From positions 744,001 to 808,000 of the forward strand of contig NZ_OZ032152.1 in the NCBI RefSeq assembly GCF_964026455.1: a DNA stretch of 64,000 nt. Direction: 5' to 3'. Positions 29,369 to 38,182 of the stretch are shown here, in pieces (the first letter of the stretch is position 1; each line of letters starts with the position of its first letter). The translations under genes were made by a program, and so were the position numbers. The notes below the pieces were generated by a model, which worked only from the letters and a program-made list of their open reading frames with translations, was not told the DNA's origin and searched no databases. Source of the DNA: Rickettsia endosymbiont of Lasioglossum villosulum (GTDB lineage Bacteria > Pseudomonadota > Alphaproteobacteria > Rickettsiales > Rickettsiaceae).

Positions 29369-30234
29369 TTAAGCCTTTATTTCTGCTTTTAGTTTCCCTA
29401 TTTCCTCTATAGATAATTCAGTAATTTCATGAATTTCTTCTACGGATCTTTTTTTAATTAACATTCTTTTTGCTATTTCTATATTTCTTTCTTCTCTTCC
29501 TCTTTCCTCGGCTCTTTTAACGGTACTAGCTTCAATTCTAAGCCAATTCAAGCGATTCTCGTATCTTCTCTTTCTTCATCGCTTAAATTTATTACTTCAA
29601 GCACATTTAATGCTTTCTTTAGCTCTTTACTATTTAGTTCTTTTGGAAGTTTATCTTTATTTAACAGGTCATTACGTGTTAGAAATGCAACCCATATATC
29701 TAATGCATTCTTTACTTTCTTTACTATGTCGGATAATTCCGCTTTAACTTTATCTGCAAACTTATTAAGTTCTATCGTATGCAGCTCCATATCTTTAAAA
29801 TATTTAATACCACTCTCGTCTTCTTTTAACTGAAATATATTATGATATTTATCAATATTTATAATACCGTTAAAATTAAGTATATGAATTCCTATAGTCT
29901 TGTTTAATTCTGAATATCTAGAACCTTCTTTTAATTGCCCTGCATATAATTTTGCCCAATAGTACAAAGCTCGCTTATCATAATCAGCTTCATCCGTTAT
30001 CTGTATTTCGATATTAAACATTTTGCCGCTTTCACCTTTGGCTTTAATATCTAAAACAGAAAGTTTATCATTTAAAAAATTCTTTGGATTATATGGATTA
30101 AGAAGCGTTACGTCTTTTACTTGATCTTTTTCACTAACTATAGAATTAATAAGCGATATCAATAAATCCTTATTCTATTCTACTCCAAAAATTTTTTTAA
30201 ATGCTAAATCTACTCTTGGATTAACTTTATACAT
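29369..30234 (-). pseudogene. Rpn-type PD-(D/E)XK nuclease/transposase, broken
   Basis: Reading from ATG 30234, the frame begins MYKVNPRVDLAFKKIFGVE. It meets an in-frame TAG at 30175-30177 (codon 20), then continues NKDLLISLINSIV and the nuclease core (VLDIKAKGESGKMFNIEIQI, with the D...ExQ catalytic pattern). A one-base deletion near 29555 shifts the frame so that DEERED is followed in another frame by YENRLNWLRIEASTVKR and a charged C-terminal tail ending at 29369. This is the recombination-promoting nuclease (Rpn/transposase_31-like) family, abundant and usually degraded in Rickettsia. Confidence 0.8.
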
Positions 30235-30328
30235 ATTAATTATCGCTATTTTGGCTAAATTTTATAATATTACTTTAGCATATTTTGCGTTAAATATCAA
30301 TGTTTGTATGGTAGGTAACCCCCCTACT

Positions 30329-31149
30329 CTACTCTGCGTTAGTATTAAGTAATTGGGCAAGATGGACATAGATATCTAATGTTTCAAGCTCATTTTTACT
30401 AAATTTATAAGGAGATTTTACATAAATAAGATTTTGGGTATCTTGCTTTTTGGCTTGGTCAGATAGCATATATACGTATAATCTATGTTCTTTTTTACTA
30501 TTTGCATCTTCATCGCATAATATTTCATGCAGTGCTTCTATGTCTTTTTTAGCTTCTGATAGAAATTCGGTAGCAAGCTTCTCTAGTTTATCTTTAAATA
30601 AAAATCTTAGCTCTTCATCTTTTGCTAACTCTTTTCGTGAAATAACTCTTATATCATCTAATTTAAAATATATTTTAATTTCAACCTAAATTATTTGAAT
30701 TACTGAATATATGATAATTAAAGAAAAAATTGATATAAAAGTGTAAGGTATAACTAACTGATGTTTAGTGACTCTTTGCAGGGTTTTACTACGCTCTAAA
30801 TCCCTTACAATATTTGTTATAAACGGCTTATTGTATTTCTGCTCCAAATCTATATTATTATTTTATCAAGGCTCTTTAAATAAGATACAGTATGTTTTAA
30901 ATTTGATGCCCATGTAATAGCAAGTATTAAACCTATTAATGCTAAAATAATGAGTGAAAGTTTTGTAATATAATTAGTATTGCACTCGGCAACGTTCGTA
31001 GTGATTTTTTCAATAAATGGCATAGATGCAACAAGAGCCGCAAATAAAGAAATATAGTAATTATTTATCTCGTCACGTCTATCTTCTACATGCTGTTTAT
31101 TAGCAATCGCTATTTCGTATAATTTCGTATCAGTTATAAAATCTGACAT
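30329..31149 (-). pseudogene. Multi-helix membrane protein, frameshifted and interrupted
   Basis: Frame 1 (30850-31149) encodes EDRRDEINNYYISLFAALVA and a second hydrophobic helix. It stops in an AATAATAAT run and continues in another frame as DLEQKYNKPFITNIVRDLER with a further hydrophobic helix. That frame meets TAG at 30686-30688, directly followed in frame by ~119 codons (VEIKIYFKLDDIRVISRKEL to the stop at 30329). The last segment has no ATG near its start. The N-terminal two-helix part resembles RipA-like membrane proteins, but I am not certain. Confidence 0.5.
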
Positions 31150-31222
31150 AATTTACAGCCCTATTTAAATATTACATATGTGCTATAATATGCGATTCTT
31201 CTTGACCGGTAAGTGGCACTTC

Positions 31223-31858
31223 TTAAGGTAAATGATCAATATAATCTAATAATTTATTTGTTCCTTCTTCTACTAATTTGAAATTATTATGATATTCTTT
31301 ATTTGAAGATTGCTCAAACTTTTTAACCAATCTATTTATATCAACTACCTTTTTGACAGCCTCAGCTGGGTTATAACCTTTATCCTTTTCTAATTTCAGA
31401 AGATAATTATTCCATTCGTTACAATTTTCTGGGAGTTGTGTAACAAGCTTATAAAAATCTTCCATTTGCTTATTACAAATTTCATTAAATGATAAATTAA
31501 TATTTGCTTTATATTTATCCACTCTTCGTACATCCCCGCCGGTAGCTACTACATTATCATTAACCTCTATCACCTTGTTTGATAGAATAAGTAATGCTTT
31601 ACAGGGAACATTTTTTGCTTTTTTTTCTAATTGAGCAATTTCTTTGCTTATTTCATTTGTAGGTATTAGCTCATAATTAAGTTTCGTTCTTTCATCTTTA
31701 AGCTCACTAATCTTTGTATTATATTCTTTTAGCTCATCCGGTTGAATTTGTTCTATATCTTGAGCTAATTCTTCCGACAAAAAAAGTTTTTTAAATGCAG
31801 CAAGCCATGGACCGAAAGCTGTAGGCTCTAATAACTTAAATTTCTCTTGTAATTTCAT
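31223..31858 (-). CDS. Helical protein, first of three tandem paralogues
   Basis: A 211-residue charged helical protein, no signal or membrane segment. Its C-terminal half (FYKLVTQLPENCNEW, DINRLVKKFEQSSNKEYHNN, GTNKLLDYI) is related to the two small proteins encoded just upstream at 31921 and 32163. The function is unknown; the family appears Rickettsia-restricted in my judgement, which I could not check. Confidence 0.55.
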   Translation of the reverse strand: MKLQEKFKLLEPTAFGPWLAAFKKLFLSEELAQDIEQIQPDELKEYNTKISELKDERTKLNYELIPTNEISKEIAQLEKKAKNVPCKALLILSNKVIEVNDNVVATGGDVRRVDKYKANINLSFNEICNKQMEDFYKLVTQLPENCNEWNNYLLKLEKDKGYNPAEAVKKVVDINRLVKKFEQSSNKEYHNNFKLVEEGTNKLLDYIDHLP

Positions 31859-31920
31859 ATGAACCTGATATTTCCTTTTATACCCCGATACATCCGTATG
31901 TTATATATAAATCATTACTA

Positions 31921-32103
31921 TTACCTATAATCCCTAACTTCTTTTATTAAGTTGCATAAATATCCTAATAATGCATTTGTTCCCACCCTTATCGGCTCAA
32001 AATATTTATTATATTCTTTATTTGCAGGTTTCCCAAATTTTTTAATTAGTTCGGGTTTTTTAAGGACAGCTTGAAAAAATTGAATTTTTGATTGTAACTT
32101 CAT
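31921..32103 (-). CDS. Small paralogue fragment (60 residues)
   Basis: Begins MKLQSKIQFF, echoing MKLQEKFKLL of the 31223 gene. Then KKPELIKKFGKPANKEYNKYFEP and GTNALLGYL align with the C-terminus of that protein, so the middle ~150 residues are missing. It is probably an internally deleted copy; it may or may not be expressed. Confidence 0.45.
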   Translation of the reverse strand: MKLQSKIQFFQAVLKKPELIKKFGKPANKEYNKYFEPIRVGTNALLGYLCNLIKEVRDYR

Positions 32104-32162
32104 ATAGATCTACGTATTAATTTACTTTTGCACTTAAATATCTTATTAAACTAATTAAAAAT

Positions 32163-32384
32163 TTAATAATATTGCCCTAATAAATATGCTTCTATTTCTT
32201 GAATGCTTTCTTTTATTTGGCTGTAATGTCCTGAGTATGTAAGTTCTTCAATTAGCTGATTTTTATCACTAATATTTTTAAAAAGCTGAATATTTTTTTC
32301 TTCCTTTGCAAAATAATCTTTAAATTCTCTATGATCCTTAGGAAGCTTTATTAGAAAGTCTAAAAATTCTTTACTTAACCTCAT
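32163..32384 (-). CDS. Small paralogue (73 residues)
   Basis: FLDFLIKLPKDHREFKDYFAK aligns with FYKLVTQLPENCNEWNNYL of the 31223 protein, and the following helix (IEELTYSGHYSQIKESIQEIE) with its C-terminal helix. It is the third member of the tandem set and probably a truncated copy. Confidence 0.45.
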   Translation of the reverse strand: MRLSKEFLDFLIKLPKDHREFKDYFAKEEKNIQLFKNISDKNQLIEELTYSGHYSQIKESIQEIEAYLLGQYY

Positions 32385-32430
32385 ACCTAACTCCCTATTT
32401 ATTTGAGGTTTTGTTGTATATAATAAAAGT

Positions 32431-32521
32431 TGTCATTGCGAGAAGAAACTGAAAGTTTCGACGAAGCAATCTCAGGAAGTTTCACAAGATTGCAGCAAAG
32501 CTTTGCTCCTCGCAATGACGG
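32431..32521. repeat. Rickettsia palindromic repeat upstream of fabD
   Basis: A clean copy: TGTCATTGCGAG at the left, CTCGCAATGACG at the right, with GACGAAGCAATCTCAGG and AGATTGCAGCAAAGC inside. It is the same element as pepP copy 3 and the 7.2 kb copy. Confidence 0.8.
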
Positions 32522-32706
32522 GAAAATAACCCACGCAATAATACCGCCACGGGGTGACATTAAACAATACCATTTACTTATGATGCATTTATTATATAAT
32601 TAAGCTGAAAATAATCAAACTATATTTTCTACTAATAATTAATAATCATATAAAATTTTAGCTTAACGCAATAATTGAAAAAGTTTACTTAAGATATTAA
32701 AATAAT

Positions 32707-32735
32707 TTGACTATTTCAGAAAAAATTCATAACAT
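32707..32735 (+). promoter_or_regulatory. Candidate fabD promoter
   Basis: TTGACT (32707-32712) and TAACAT (32730-32735) are spaced by 17 bases, 36 bases upstream of the fabD ATG. Confidence 0.45.
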
Positions 32736-32771
32736 TTATTAATAAACTCAATCTTAACAATAATATAATAT

Positions 32772-33710
32772 ATGAAAACAGCCTTTATCTTTCCAGGTCA
32801 AGGGTCGCAAGCCATTGGCATGGGCAAGGATTTTTACGATAATTTTAAATCCGCAAAAGAAACGTTCCAAACAATCGATGAAGCACTAAAACGAAAACTT
32901 ACTGATATAATTTTTAATTCTACTTCGGAAGAATTAACATTAACTACTAATGCACAGCCAGCATTAATGGCTGTATCTATGGCGATAATAAATACCATAA
33001 AAGCCGAGACTAATAAAAATATAGTTCAGCTTTGTGATTATGTTGCCGGTCATTCCTTAGGTGAATACTCTGCTCTATGTGCTGCTGAAAGTATTAGCAT
33101 TGAGACGGTAGCGAAATTACTGCATATACGCAGCAGCTCCATGCAAGAAGCCTGCCCTGCTAATTTTGGTGCTATGGCTGCTTGTATCGGTATATCCATA
33201 GATGAGCTTGAGACAATAGCAAAAGAAAGTTTATGTGAAATAGCAAATGATAATATCGAAGGACAAATTGTAATTAGTGGTAAAGCAGATGCTATCGATT
33301 ATGCTATTAACCTTATTAAAGAAGCAGGCTATAAAGCAATAAAGCTAAAAGTTAGTGCTCCGTTTCACTGTAGTTTAATGAAGCCGGCAGAGGAGAAAAT
33401 GCGAATAGCTCTTGATAATAGAGTAATTAATAAACCTCTAATACCAGTAATTCAAAATTATACCGCAAAACCTACGTTAGACCCCTTAGAAATCAAGCAA
33501 AATCTGGTTTTACAAATATGCGGACGAGTTAGATGGCGTGAAACTTTAGAGCTATTTAACACACTAGATATCACCCATATAGTAGAAATAGGAGCAGGAA
33601 ATGTGCTAACAAATATGCTTAGAAAAATCAACTATCCATTTAAATTAAGTAATATAAGTAATGTAGAAGAGATGAAACTATTTCTACAAGCTTATGAAAC
33701 TGCAAATTAG
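32772..33710 (+). CDS. fabD: Malonyl-CoA:ACP transacylase FabD
   Basis: A 312-residue enzyme with the oxyanion motif PGQGSQAIGMG, the nucleophile elbow GHSLGEYSAL and the conserved catalytic His region SAPFHCSLM. It loads malonyl groups onto acyl carrier protein for fatty acid synthesis. Its 3' end overlaps the next plus-strand gene by 17 bases. Confidence 0.97.
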   Translation: MKTAFIFPGQGSQAIGMGKDFYDNFKSAKETFQTIDEALKRKLTDIIFNSTSEELTLTTNAQPALMAVSMAIINTIKAETNKNIVQLCDYVAGHSLGEYSALCAAESISIETVAKLLHIRSSSMQEACPANFGAMAACIGISIDELETIAKESLCEIANDNIEGQIVISGKADAIDYAINLIKEAGYKAIKLKVSAPFHCSLMKPAEEKMRIALDNRVINKPLIPVIQNYTAKPTLDPLEIKQNLVLQICGRVRWRETLELFNTLDITHIVEIGAGNVLTNMLRKINYPFKLSNISNVEEMKLFLQAYETAN

Positions 33711-34287
33711 GTTTTTTGCTAATTTATATAATTTTTTAATAGAAGATTATCCTCTGCAACCGAATAAAGAAAATATAATAAAATTATCAAAATCTTTATT
33801 TAAGAATTCAGCAGAGGTTAATTTCCTATTAAAAAATATTCACATATTAGATTTGCCAGATCTAAAATTAAGTAGAGTACAAGCCATAAAAGAGATATTA
33901 AAATTATATCTTTTAAAGTCTGATATATTAAACATTAGTATACCGAAATTTGAATATCAAATAAAACAGGATGATTTTCATGGAAAAGATCTAATACTCA
34001 TATAAAAAGTTTTGCAGCCACCAATTAAAGAATGTGAAACTCATTATTTTTTATTTAAAGATTATAGCCTTCCAGAGTCAAACACTCTTATAGATAAAGG
34101 GCGTAATTTACTACTTTTTAATTTTAAACTAAATGAATTTGTTAAATTACTATATTTTATAAATCAATTTCTTTGTATTGGCTATAGCAAGATAAATGAT
34201 TGTACATTGTATATTGCTAGTACATTTTATGATGAAGAGGATCTAAAAATTTTATTGGATACAGAAATTGATATAGAATTAAATTAA
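33694..34287 (+). pseudogene. Unknown protein split by an in-frame stop
   Basis: From ATG 33694 a 103-residue frame runs to TAA at 34003-34005. The same frame continues without shift for 93 more codons (KVLQPPIKECETHYFLFKDYS to DTEIDIELN, stop 34285-34287). A single nonsense change in a ~198-residue gene explains this better than two genes, since the second half has only a TTG (34012) near its start. The protein is soluble and not recognised. It overlaps fabD by 17 bases. Confidence 0.5.
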
Positions 34288-34307
34288 TAGATAGTTTAGC
34301 TAAAAAT

Positions 34308-34400
34308 GATAATATACCCATTAATTAGTGTTATCCTGATGGAATTACTTTTGAATCTAGTAAATACTGTAAATTATTAGGAGAAGACTTTTATGCTTAA
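34308..34400 (+). pseudogene. Possible coding remnant before tRNA-Ser
   Basis: The frame reads DNIPIN, a stop, then CYPDGITFESSKYCKLLGEDFYA and a stop. The composition is protein-like but there is no start and no recognised family. The rest of 34288-34472 shows nothing else. Confidence 0.2.
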
Positions 34401-34472
34401 AAAAATATACAAATGAAAAAATAACTCTGGAAATTCTTTTAATTAGCTGATATAAAATAGTTCTGCATAAAT

Positions 34473-34564
34473 GGAGAGATGGCCGAGTGGCCGAAGGCGG
34501 CGGTTTGCTAAACCGTTATACGGGTCATACCGTATCGAGGGTTCGAATCCCTCTCTCTCCGCCA
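34473..34564 (+). tRNA. tRNA-Ser (GCT)
   Basis: A 92-base class II tRNA with a long variable arm. Acceptor GGAGAGA/TCTCTCC is perfect, the anticodon GCT lies at 34507-34509 in the loop TTGCTAA, the variable arm is TACGGGTCATACCGTA, and the T-arm has GGTTCGAATCC. CCA is encoded at 34562-34564. Its 3' end is the integration site of the island that follows. Confidence 0.97.
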
Positions 34565-36061
34565 TTCGGTACAAGTTGTCGTTTTTTCAAAAATATCGAA
34601 CGGAAAACGTAGAGAGGTCTCAAGTTTTTTGCCCCTCAGTTTGAGGTTCTGAAATACGAAATTTATCATTTTACGTTTTTGAGGCATTTCAGAACCTTTA
34701 AAAGTTTCATAGGCTTCAGATGCTAGAGTTATTAGCGTTGTAGCAGTATCAGTAAATTTATCGTCTGCTTCATCATAAGTTTTCAGTAAACGATCAATTT
34801 CATATTGGCGATCTTTTAATTGTTGTTTTTTTCTTTGAAATTCTTCTGTGCTAAGTTCTCCATTGAGTCGCAAATCTATTAATGAATTTAATCTATTTTC
34901 ATTTTCGGTATGTTCTTTCTTTAATGAAGCTGTTGCTTGGTCATGTTCAGCTTTTTTTAGCTCATTAGTGTTTCTTAGATATGCAAGGGTCTCTTTTAGC
35001 ATTTCCGGGTCTCTTATACCTATTCTTTTAAAAACCTCTTCTATTTGCTTTAAAACCTCATCTTCCCTTATATATATTTTCTTGTCTAAGTTCTGTGGAT
35101 CCCAAGTAGCTAAATATGTCCATTCATCCACTTTACCGTTTGGATATGTTTTACTATGAATTTCAGATGTTACCATTTTGCCAGTTACAGCACAGGTGAT
35201 TAATCCTCTAAAGAGAAAATCTTTCCCACCATATTTGAATGGCTTCTTCTTCCAGCCTAAACGTACATCTTTACATGCCATAAAAATCTCTCTTGTTATA
35301 ATAGGTTGATAACCATGTGACCACATCTCTCCTTTTACTCTCATTTCACCGTAATAAAATGGTTGTTGTATTAAACGATGTATAACAGTTTTATTTAGGT
35401 GACAATTCTTTTTACTTCTTAAGCCTAATTCTTTAGCCATGTTTACCATAGACCTAAGAGTATAGACCCCGCTCGCATATTCTTCAAATAGTTTTTTGAT
35501 AATAAAAGCTCTAGACTGATCAAGAATTATTATACTATTGCCACTTGCGTCTCTGCTATTTAGATAACCAAGGGGTGCTGGACCTATCCATTGTCCTTTA
35601 CGTAATTTATGATCTAGACTCCTTTTAACGTTATCACTTAAACTATCAACGTAAGATTGTGCCATTAATACGTTCATCCCCCACATTAGCCTTGCATGGG
35701 ATTGAGAATCTTTGTTTATTACATAACCTTCTGTTCTAAAGTGTAATTCTATTTTACCAGCTTTTATTGGTTCTTCTAGTAATGAAATTTCTGAGATTCT
35801 TCTTTGTACTCGATCTACTTTATCAGCAACTATAGCAATTGTTTCTCTATGGCTTTTAGCAAATTTGATCATCTCTTTAAATTGTTTGCAATCACCTCTG
35901 CTTGAAGATTCGATAATTTCAAAAATTTCGATAACTTCAAGATTTTTACGTTGGCAATATTCTACTAATCTATATTTTTGAGCTTCAATTGAATACCCTT
36001 CTTCTTGCTCCCTTGTTGAAACACGAACTAAAATTATTGATTTTGTTGCTTTGTCTGTCAT
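34508..36061 (-). CDS. Serine site-specific recombinase (resolvase/invertase type) of the island
   Basis: 517 residues from the ATG at 36061, preceded by AAAGGGA (an in-frame ATG 30 bases upstream is less likely). The N-terminal resolvase domain has the catalytic Ser15 in LVRVSTREQ and the conserved DKVDR arginine region. A recombinase domain (GPAPLGYLNS, then IHRLIQQPFYYGEMRVKG), a degenerate zinc ribbon region and a long coiled-coil follow. The last 18 residues (RERDSNPRYGMTRITV at the end) are encoded antisense to tRNA-Ser, typical of integrases sitting on their tRNA target. It should catalyse integration and excision of the adjacent island. Confidence 0.92.
   Translation of the reverse strand: MTDKATKSIILVRVSTREQEEGYSIEAQKYRLVEYCQRKNLEVIEIFEIIESSSRGDCKQFKEMIKFAKSHRETIAIVADKVDRVQRRISEISLLEEPIKAGKIELHFRTEGYVINKDSQSHARLMWGMNVLMAQSYVDSLSDNVKRSLDHKLRKGQWIGPAPLGYLNSRDASGNSIIILDQSRAFIIKKLFEEYASGVYTLRSMVNMAKELGLRSKKNCHLNKTVIHRLIQQPFYYGEMRVKGEMWSHGYQPIITREIFMACKDVRLGWKKKPFKYGGKDFLFRGLITCAVTGKMVTSEIHSKTYPNGKVDEWTYLATWDPQNLDKKIYIREDEVLKQIEEVFKRIGIRDPEMLKETLAYLRNTNELKKAEHDQATASLKKEHTENENRLNSLIDLRLNGELSTEEFQRKKQQLKDRQYEIDRLLKTYDEADDKFTDTATTLITLASEAYETFKGSEMPQKRKMINFVFQNLKLRGKKLETSLRFPFDIFEKTTTCTEWRRERDSNPRYGMTRITV
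34557..34566. other. Candidate left attachment site (attL) in tRNA-Ser
   Basis: CTCCGCCATT at the 3' end of tRNA-Ser recurs in the same orientation at 53034-53043, where accessory sequence gives way to core-type genes. The recombinase gene lies immediately inside this end. Confidence 0.55.
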
Positions 36062-36222
36062 ATTTTTCCCTTTGATAAAAGTATTATGCATTCAGAGATA
36101 GATTAAATACTGGATGAGTCAAGTTGAGTTTGCATTAAATTATCCAAGTAACCTCAGTATTAGAGCCAAGTGTAACATTTCTTTAGCATTAATAATTTTT
36201 GGTTATTGTAAAAATAATTGTT

Positions 36223-36399
36223 TTAACTCATAGCAGTAGTAACTTTATCAAGTGGTTTATCATAGATACCCCTATTTATTATTTTAAGGCTATTACACGG
36301 CTTTTTAGTATCATTATGATAGGGAGACCTAGTTTTTGAATTATTACGCTCTAAGTCTAAATATGGGTCTTTTTGATTTATTATGAGTTTGCTTTAAAA
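36223..36399 (-). pseudogene. Coding remnant upstream of the toxin-antitoxin genes
   Basis: The minus strand reads INQKDPYLDLERNNSKTRS, then NSLKIINRGIYDKPLDKVTTAMS and a stop at 36223-36225. There is no start codon in frame. It looks like the C-terminus of a lost gene. The remaining gap 36092-36222 shows nothing clear. Confidence 0.3.
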
Positions 36400-36450
36400 T
36401 AGATAAGTTAAAAACTTAACCAAATGCCACTGTTTACATCGATCACCTTA

Positions 36451-36479
36451 TTGATATTCTGTATCAGATATGATACAAT
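36451..36479 (+). promoter_or_regulatory. Promoter and overlapping operator of the toxin-antitoxin pair
   Basis: TTGATA (36451-36456) and TACAAT (36474-36479) are spaced by 17 bases. A perfect palindrome, TGTATCA-GATA-TGATACA (36460-36477), covers the spacer and -10 box. It lies 34 bases before the antitoxin ATG, exactly as expected for autorepression by an antitoxin or toxin-antitoxin complex. Confidence 0.7.
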
Positions 36480-36510
36480 TGAGTCATAACAAATAAGTTG
36501 TAGTGATCTT

Positions 36511-36726
36511 ATGGCAGCTAAACGATTATTAGTGTCTTTAGACGAGAAAATATTTGATGAAATTGCAGGTCTTGCTAAAATCAACAATGAATCCCTATCT
36601 AAAGTAGCAAAAGACCTTATTATAACTAGTCTAGAACTCCAAGAGGACAAAATATTAGCTAAATTAGCAGATGAAAGGATAGGTAATACTAGGGAATGGA
36701 TTAGTCATACGGACACTTGGAAATAA
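36511..36726 (+). CDS. Antitoxin of a RelBE-type pair (ribbon-helix-helix-like)
   Basis: A 71-residue protein. The N-terminus MAAKRLLVSLDEKIFDEIAG followed by NESLSKVAKDLI fits a ribbon-helix-helix DNA-binding fold, and the C-terminal ~30 residues are the expected toxin-binding tail. Its TAA overlaps the toxin ATG as TAATG. It should neutralise the downstream toxin and repress the shared promoter through the palindrome at 36460-36477. Confidence 0.82.
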   Translation: MAAKRLLVSLDEKIFDEIAGLAKINNESLSKVAKDLIITSLELQEDKILAKLADERIGNTREWISHTDTWK

Positions 36727-36986
36727 TGTATAATCTTCTCTATTCAGATCAAGTTATACACAAGGATATCCCTAAGCTTTCTACACCAGTCAAATCTTTA
36801 ATCAAGATAACCATTGAAAAAAAGTTATTATCTGATCCAATAAAATTTGGTAAACCTTTAAAACATAGCCTCAAAGGTTGCCGCTCCCTCAGAATTGGTG
36901 ATTATAGAGTGATTTATCAAATAGTAGATACAGCAATTAATATACTAGTAATTCAACACCACAAAAATTGTTATAATAGTTCATAA
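36726..36986 (+). CDS. RelE/ParE-family toxin
   Basis: 86 residues from the ATG at 36726 (MYNLLYSDQVIHKDIPKL). The sequence GKPLKHSLKGCRSLRIGDYR then VIYQIVDTAINILVIQHHKN is the typical RelE/ParE core, with basic residues and the YRVIY strand. RelE toxins cleave mRNA on the ribosome; ParE toxins inhibit gyrase. The HHK near the C-terminus favours the RelE side but this is not certain. Confidence 0.85.
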   Translation: MYNLLYSDQVIHKDIPKLSTPVKSLIKITIEKKLLSDPIKFGKPLKHSLKGCRSLRIGDYRVIYQIVDTAINILVIQHHKNCYNSS

Positions 36987-37064
36987 CAACACTACTACAC
37001 GTTCCAATACCTCAAACTTATAGATCATTGCGTTTATGGACTTACTTTGTCTATATTAAGGAGC

Positions 37065-37952
37065 TTAAATTACCTCTTTATTAATCCTTTCCAAGCAAAT
37101 TTTTTCCGTCACTGTTTTTAATTTTTTAACTCTATCGATAAGGTAAAGTAGCTGTTCTTTAGTTATCTTATAATCTTTGTTATAGCGAGCTTCAATATAA
37201 GCCTGTTCAAGTAATCTAAAACATTGCCTTTGTTCAATGCTGGAATGAGGAAATATTTGCCATAATTCTTCGTTGTAATTTCCGGCTATACTACCTAATT
37301 TTCTGATGTCGTGTAACTTTGGCTTATAGCCAGAAAAAACTAACAGGATAGCATTATAAAAACTTTCGGTAGCTTGGTGTAACTCAAAAGCACTTTTACT
37401 AAAATCTTCCCTTTTTAATGGATATTTACAATCAATAAAAAAACTTTTGCCTTTTCCAAACCAGTATTTATAATCTTCTTTAGCTATTTGTCTTCTTTCT
37501 TCCCATGGTAAGTTTTTAGCTTCCGCCAGCTGAAACTCACCACTATCATATAAAAGAATTCCTTCTTTTTTTATATCAGAAAAGAAATAATGCCCCTTCT
37601 CTAACTGACTATTTACCGTCTTGATTGATTCTAGCACCAAAGTTACCCATAACTCAAAAGGACTTCTTAATGATTTTCTTTCTAGCCTTTTTTCTATTTT
37701 ATCTTCTATGGATAAGCCAGCAAGACCGGCATATTTACCTTTCTTCATCACCAACATAATATCAAAGTCACTTTGATAACTGTAGGTAATGTGACCTTTT
37801 TTATACTCATCTTGTACCCAATCGCCCCTTGCATACGAGCCAAATAAAATAATCATCGCAATCTTGTGCTTTGATACATTCAGAATCTCTCTGACAATAT
37901 TATCAAGTCTTTCTTGAATTATCAGGGAGCGTTCAGGTAAAACAGTTTTCAT
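37065..37952 (-). CDS. Nucleotidyltransferase-HEPN fusion protein
   Basis: A 295-residue protein. Residues ~15-110 form a minimal nucleotidyltransferase with GSYARGDW and the acidic pair Asp62/Asp64 in SDFDIMLV. Residues ~150-285 form a HEPN domain (SAFELHQATESFYNAILLVF, KLHDIRKL, EARYNKDY). HEPN-MNT pairs are toxin-antitoxin modules in which the nucleotidyltransferase modifies and silences the HEPN RNase; here both are in one chain. In rickettsial mobile elements such fusions recur as cargo. A defence or element-stability role is inferred. Confidence 0.82.
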   Translation of the reverse strand: MKTVLPERSLIIQERLDNIVREILNVSKHKIAMIILFGSYARGDWVQDEYKKGHITYSYQSDFDIMLVMKKGKYAGLAGLSIEDKIEKRLERKSLRSPFELWVTLVLESIKTVNSQLEKGHYFFSDIKKEGILLYDSGEFQLAEAKNLPWEERRQIAKEDYKYWFGKGKSFFIDCKYPLKREDFSKSAFELHQATESFYNAILLVFSGYKPKLHDIRKLGSIAGNYNEELWQIFPHSSIEQRQCFRLLEQAYIEARYNKDYKITKEQLLYLIDRVKKLKTVTEKICLERINKEVI

Positions 37953-38182
37953 ATATTTGTAATGCAGCTATCTATAATGCAGATTATACAATAGGCACAG
38001 ATATTGCAAAAAGAATTTTGCAAATTCACCTATATACAAGAAATCTTTTCTATAACATTTAGGCTTTTATTTGAGTACCGTGATATTGTTGCAAGCAAAA
38101 TATAATCTTTTTTGGTGTAATAGATAGCTTTTTAACCACATCAATATATTTACTATTTAAAAAAAGATAAATATTTTTAAAA

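Noticed and set aside
30450..30689. 79-codon plus-strand frame
   Set aside because: Antisense to a protein-like minus-strand frame (VEIKIYFKLDDIRV to 30329), which has better composition.
31921..32384. Toxin-antitoxin pair from two small adjacent genes
   Set aside because: Both align with parts of the neighbouring 211-residue protein, so they are shortened paralogues.
34848..35159. 103-codon plus-strand frame
   Set aside because: Antisense to the recombinase coiled-coil.
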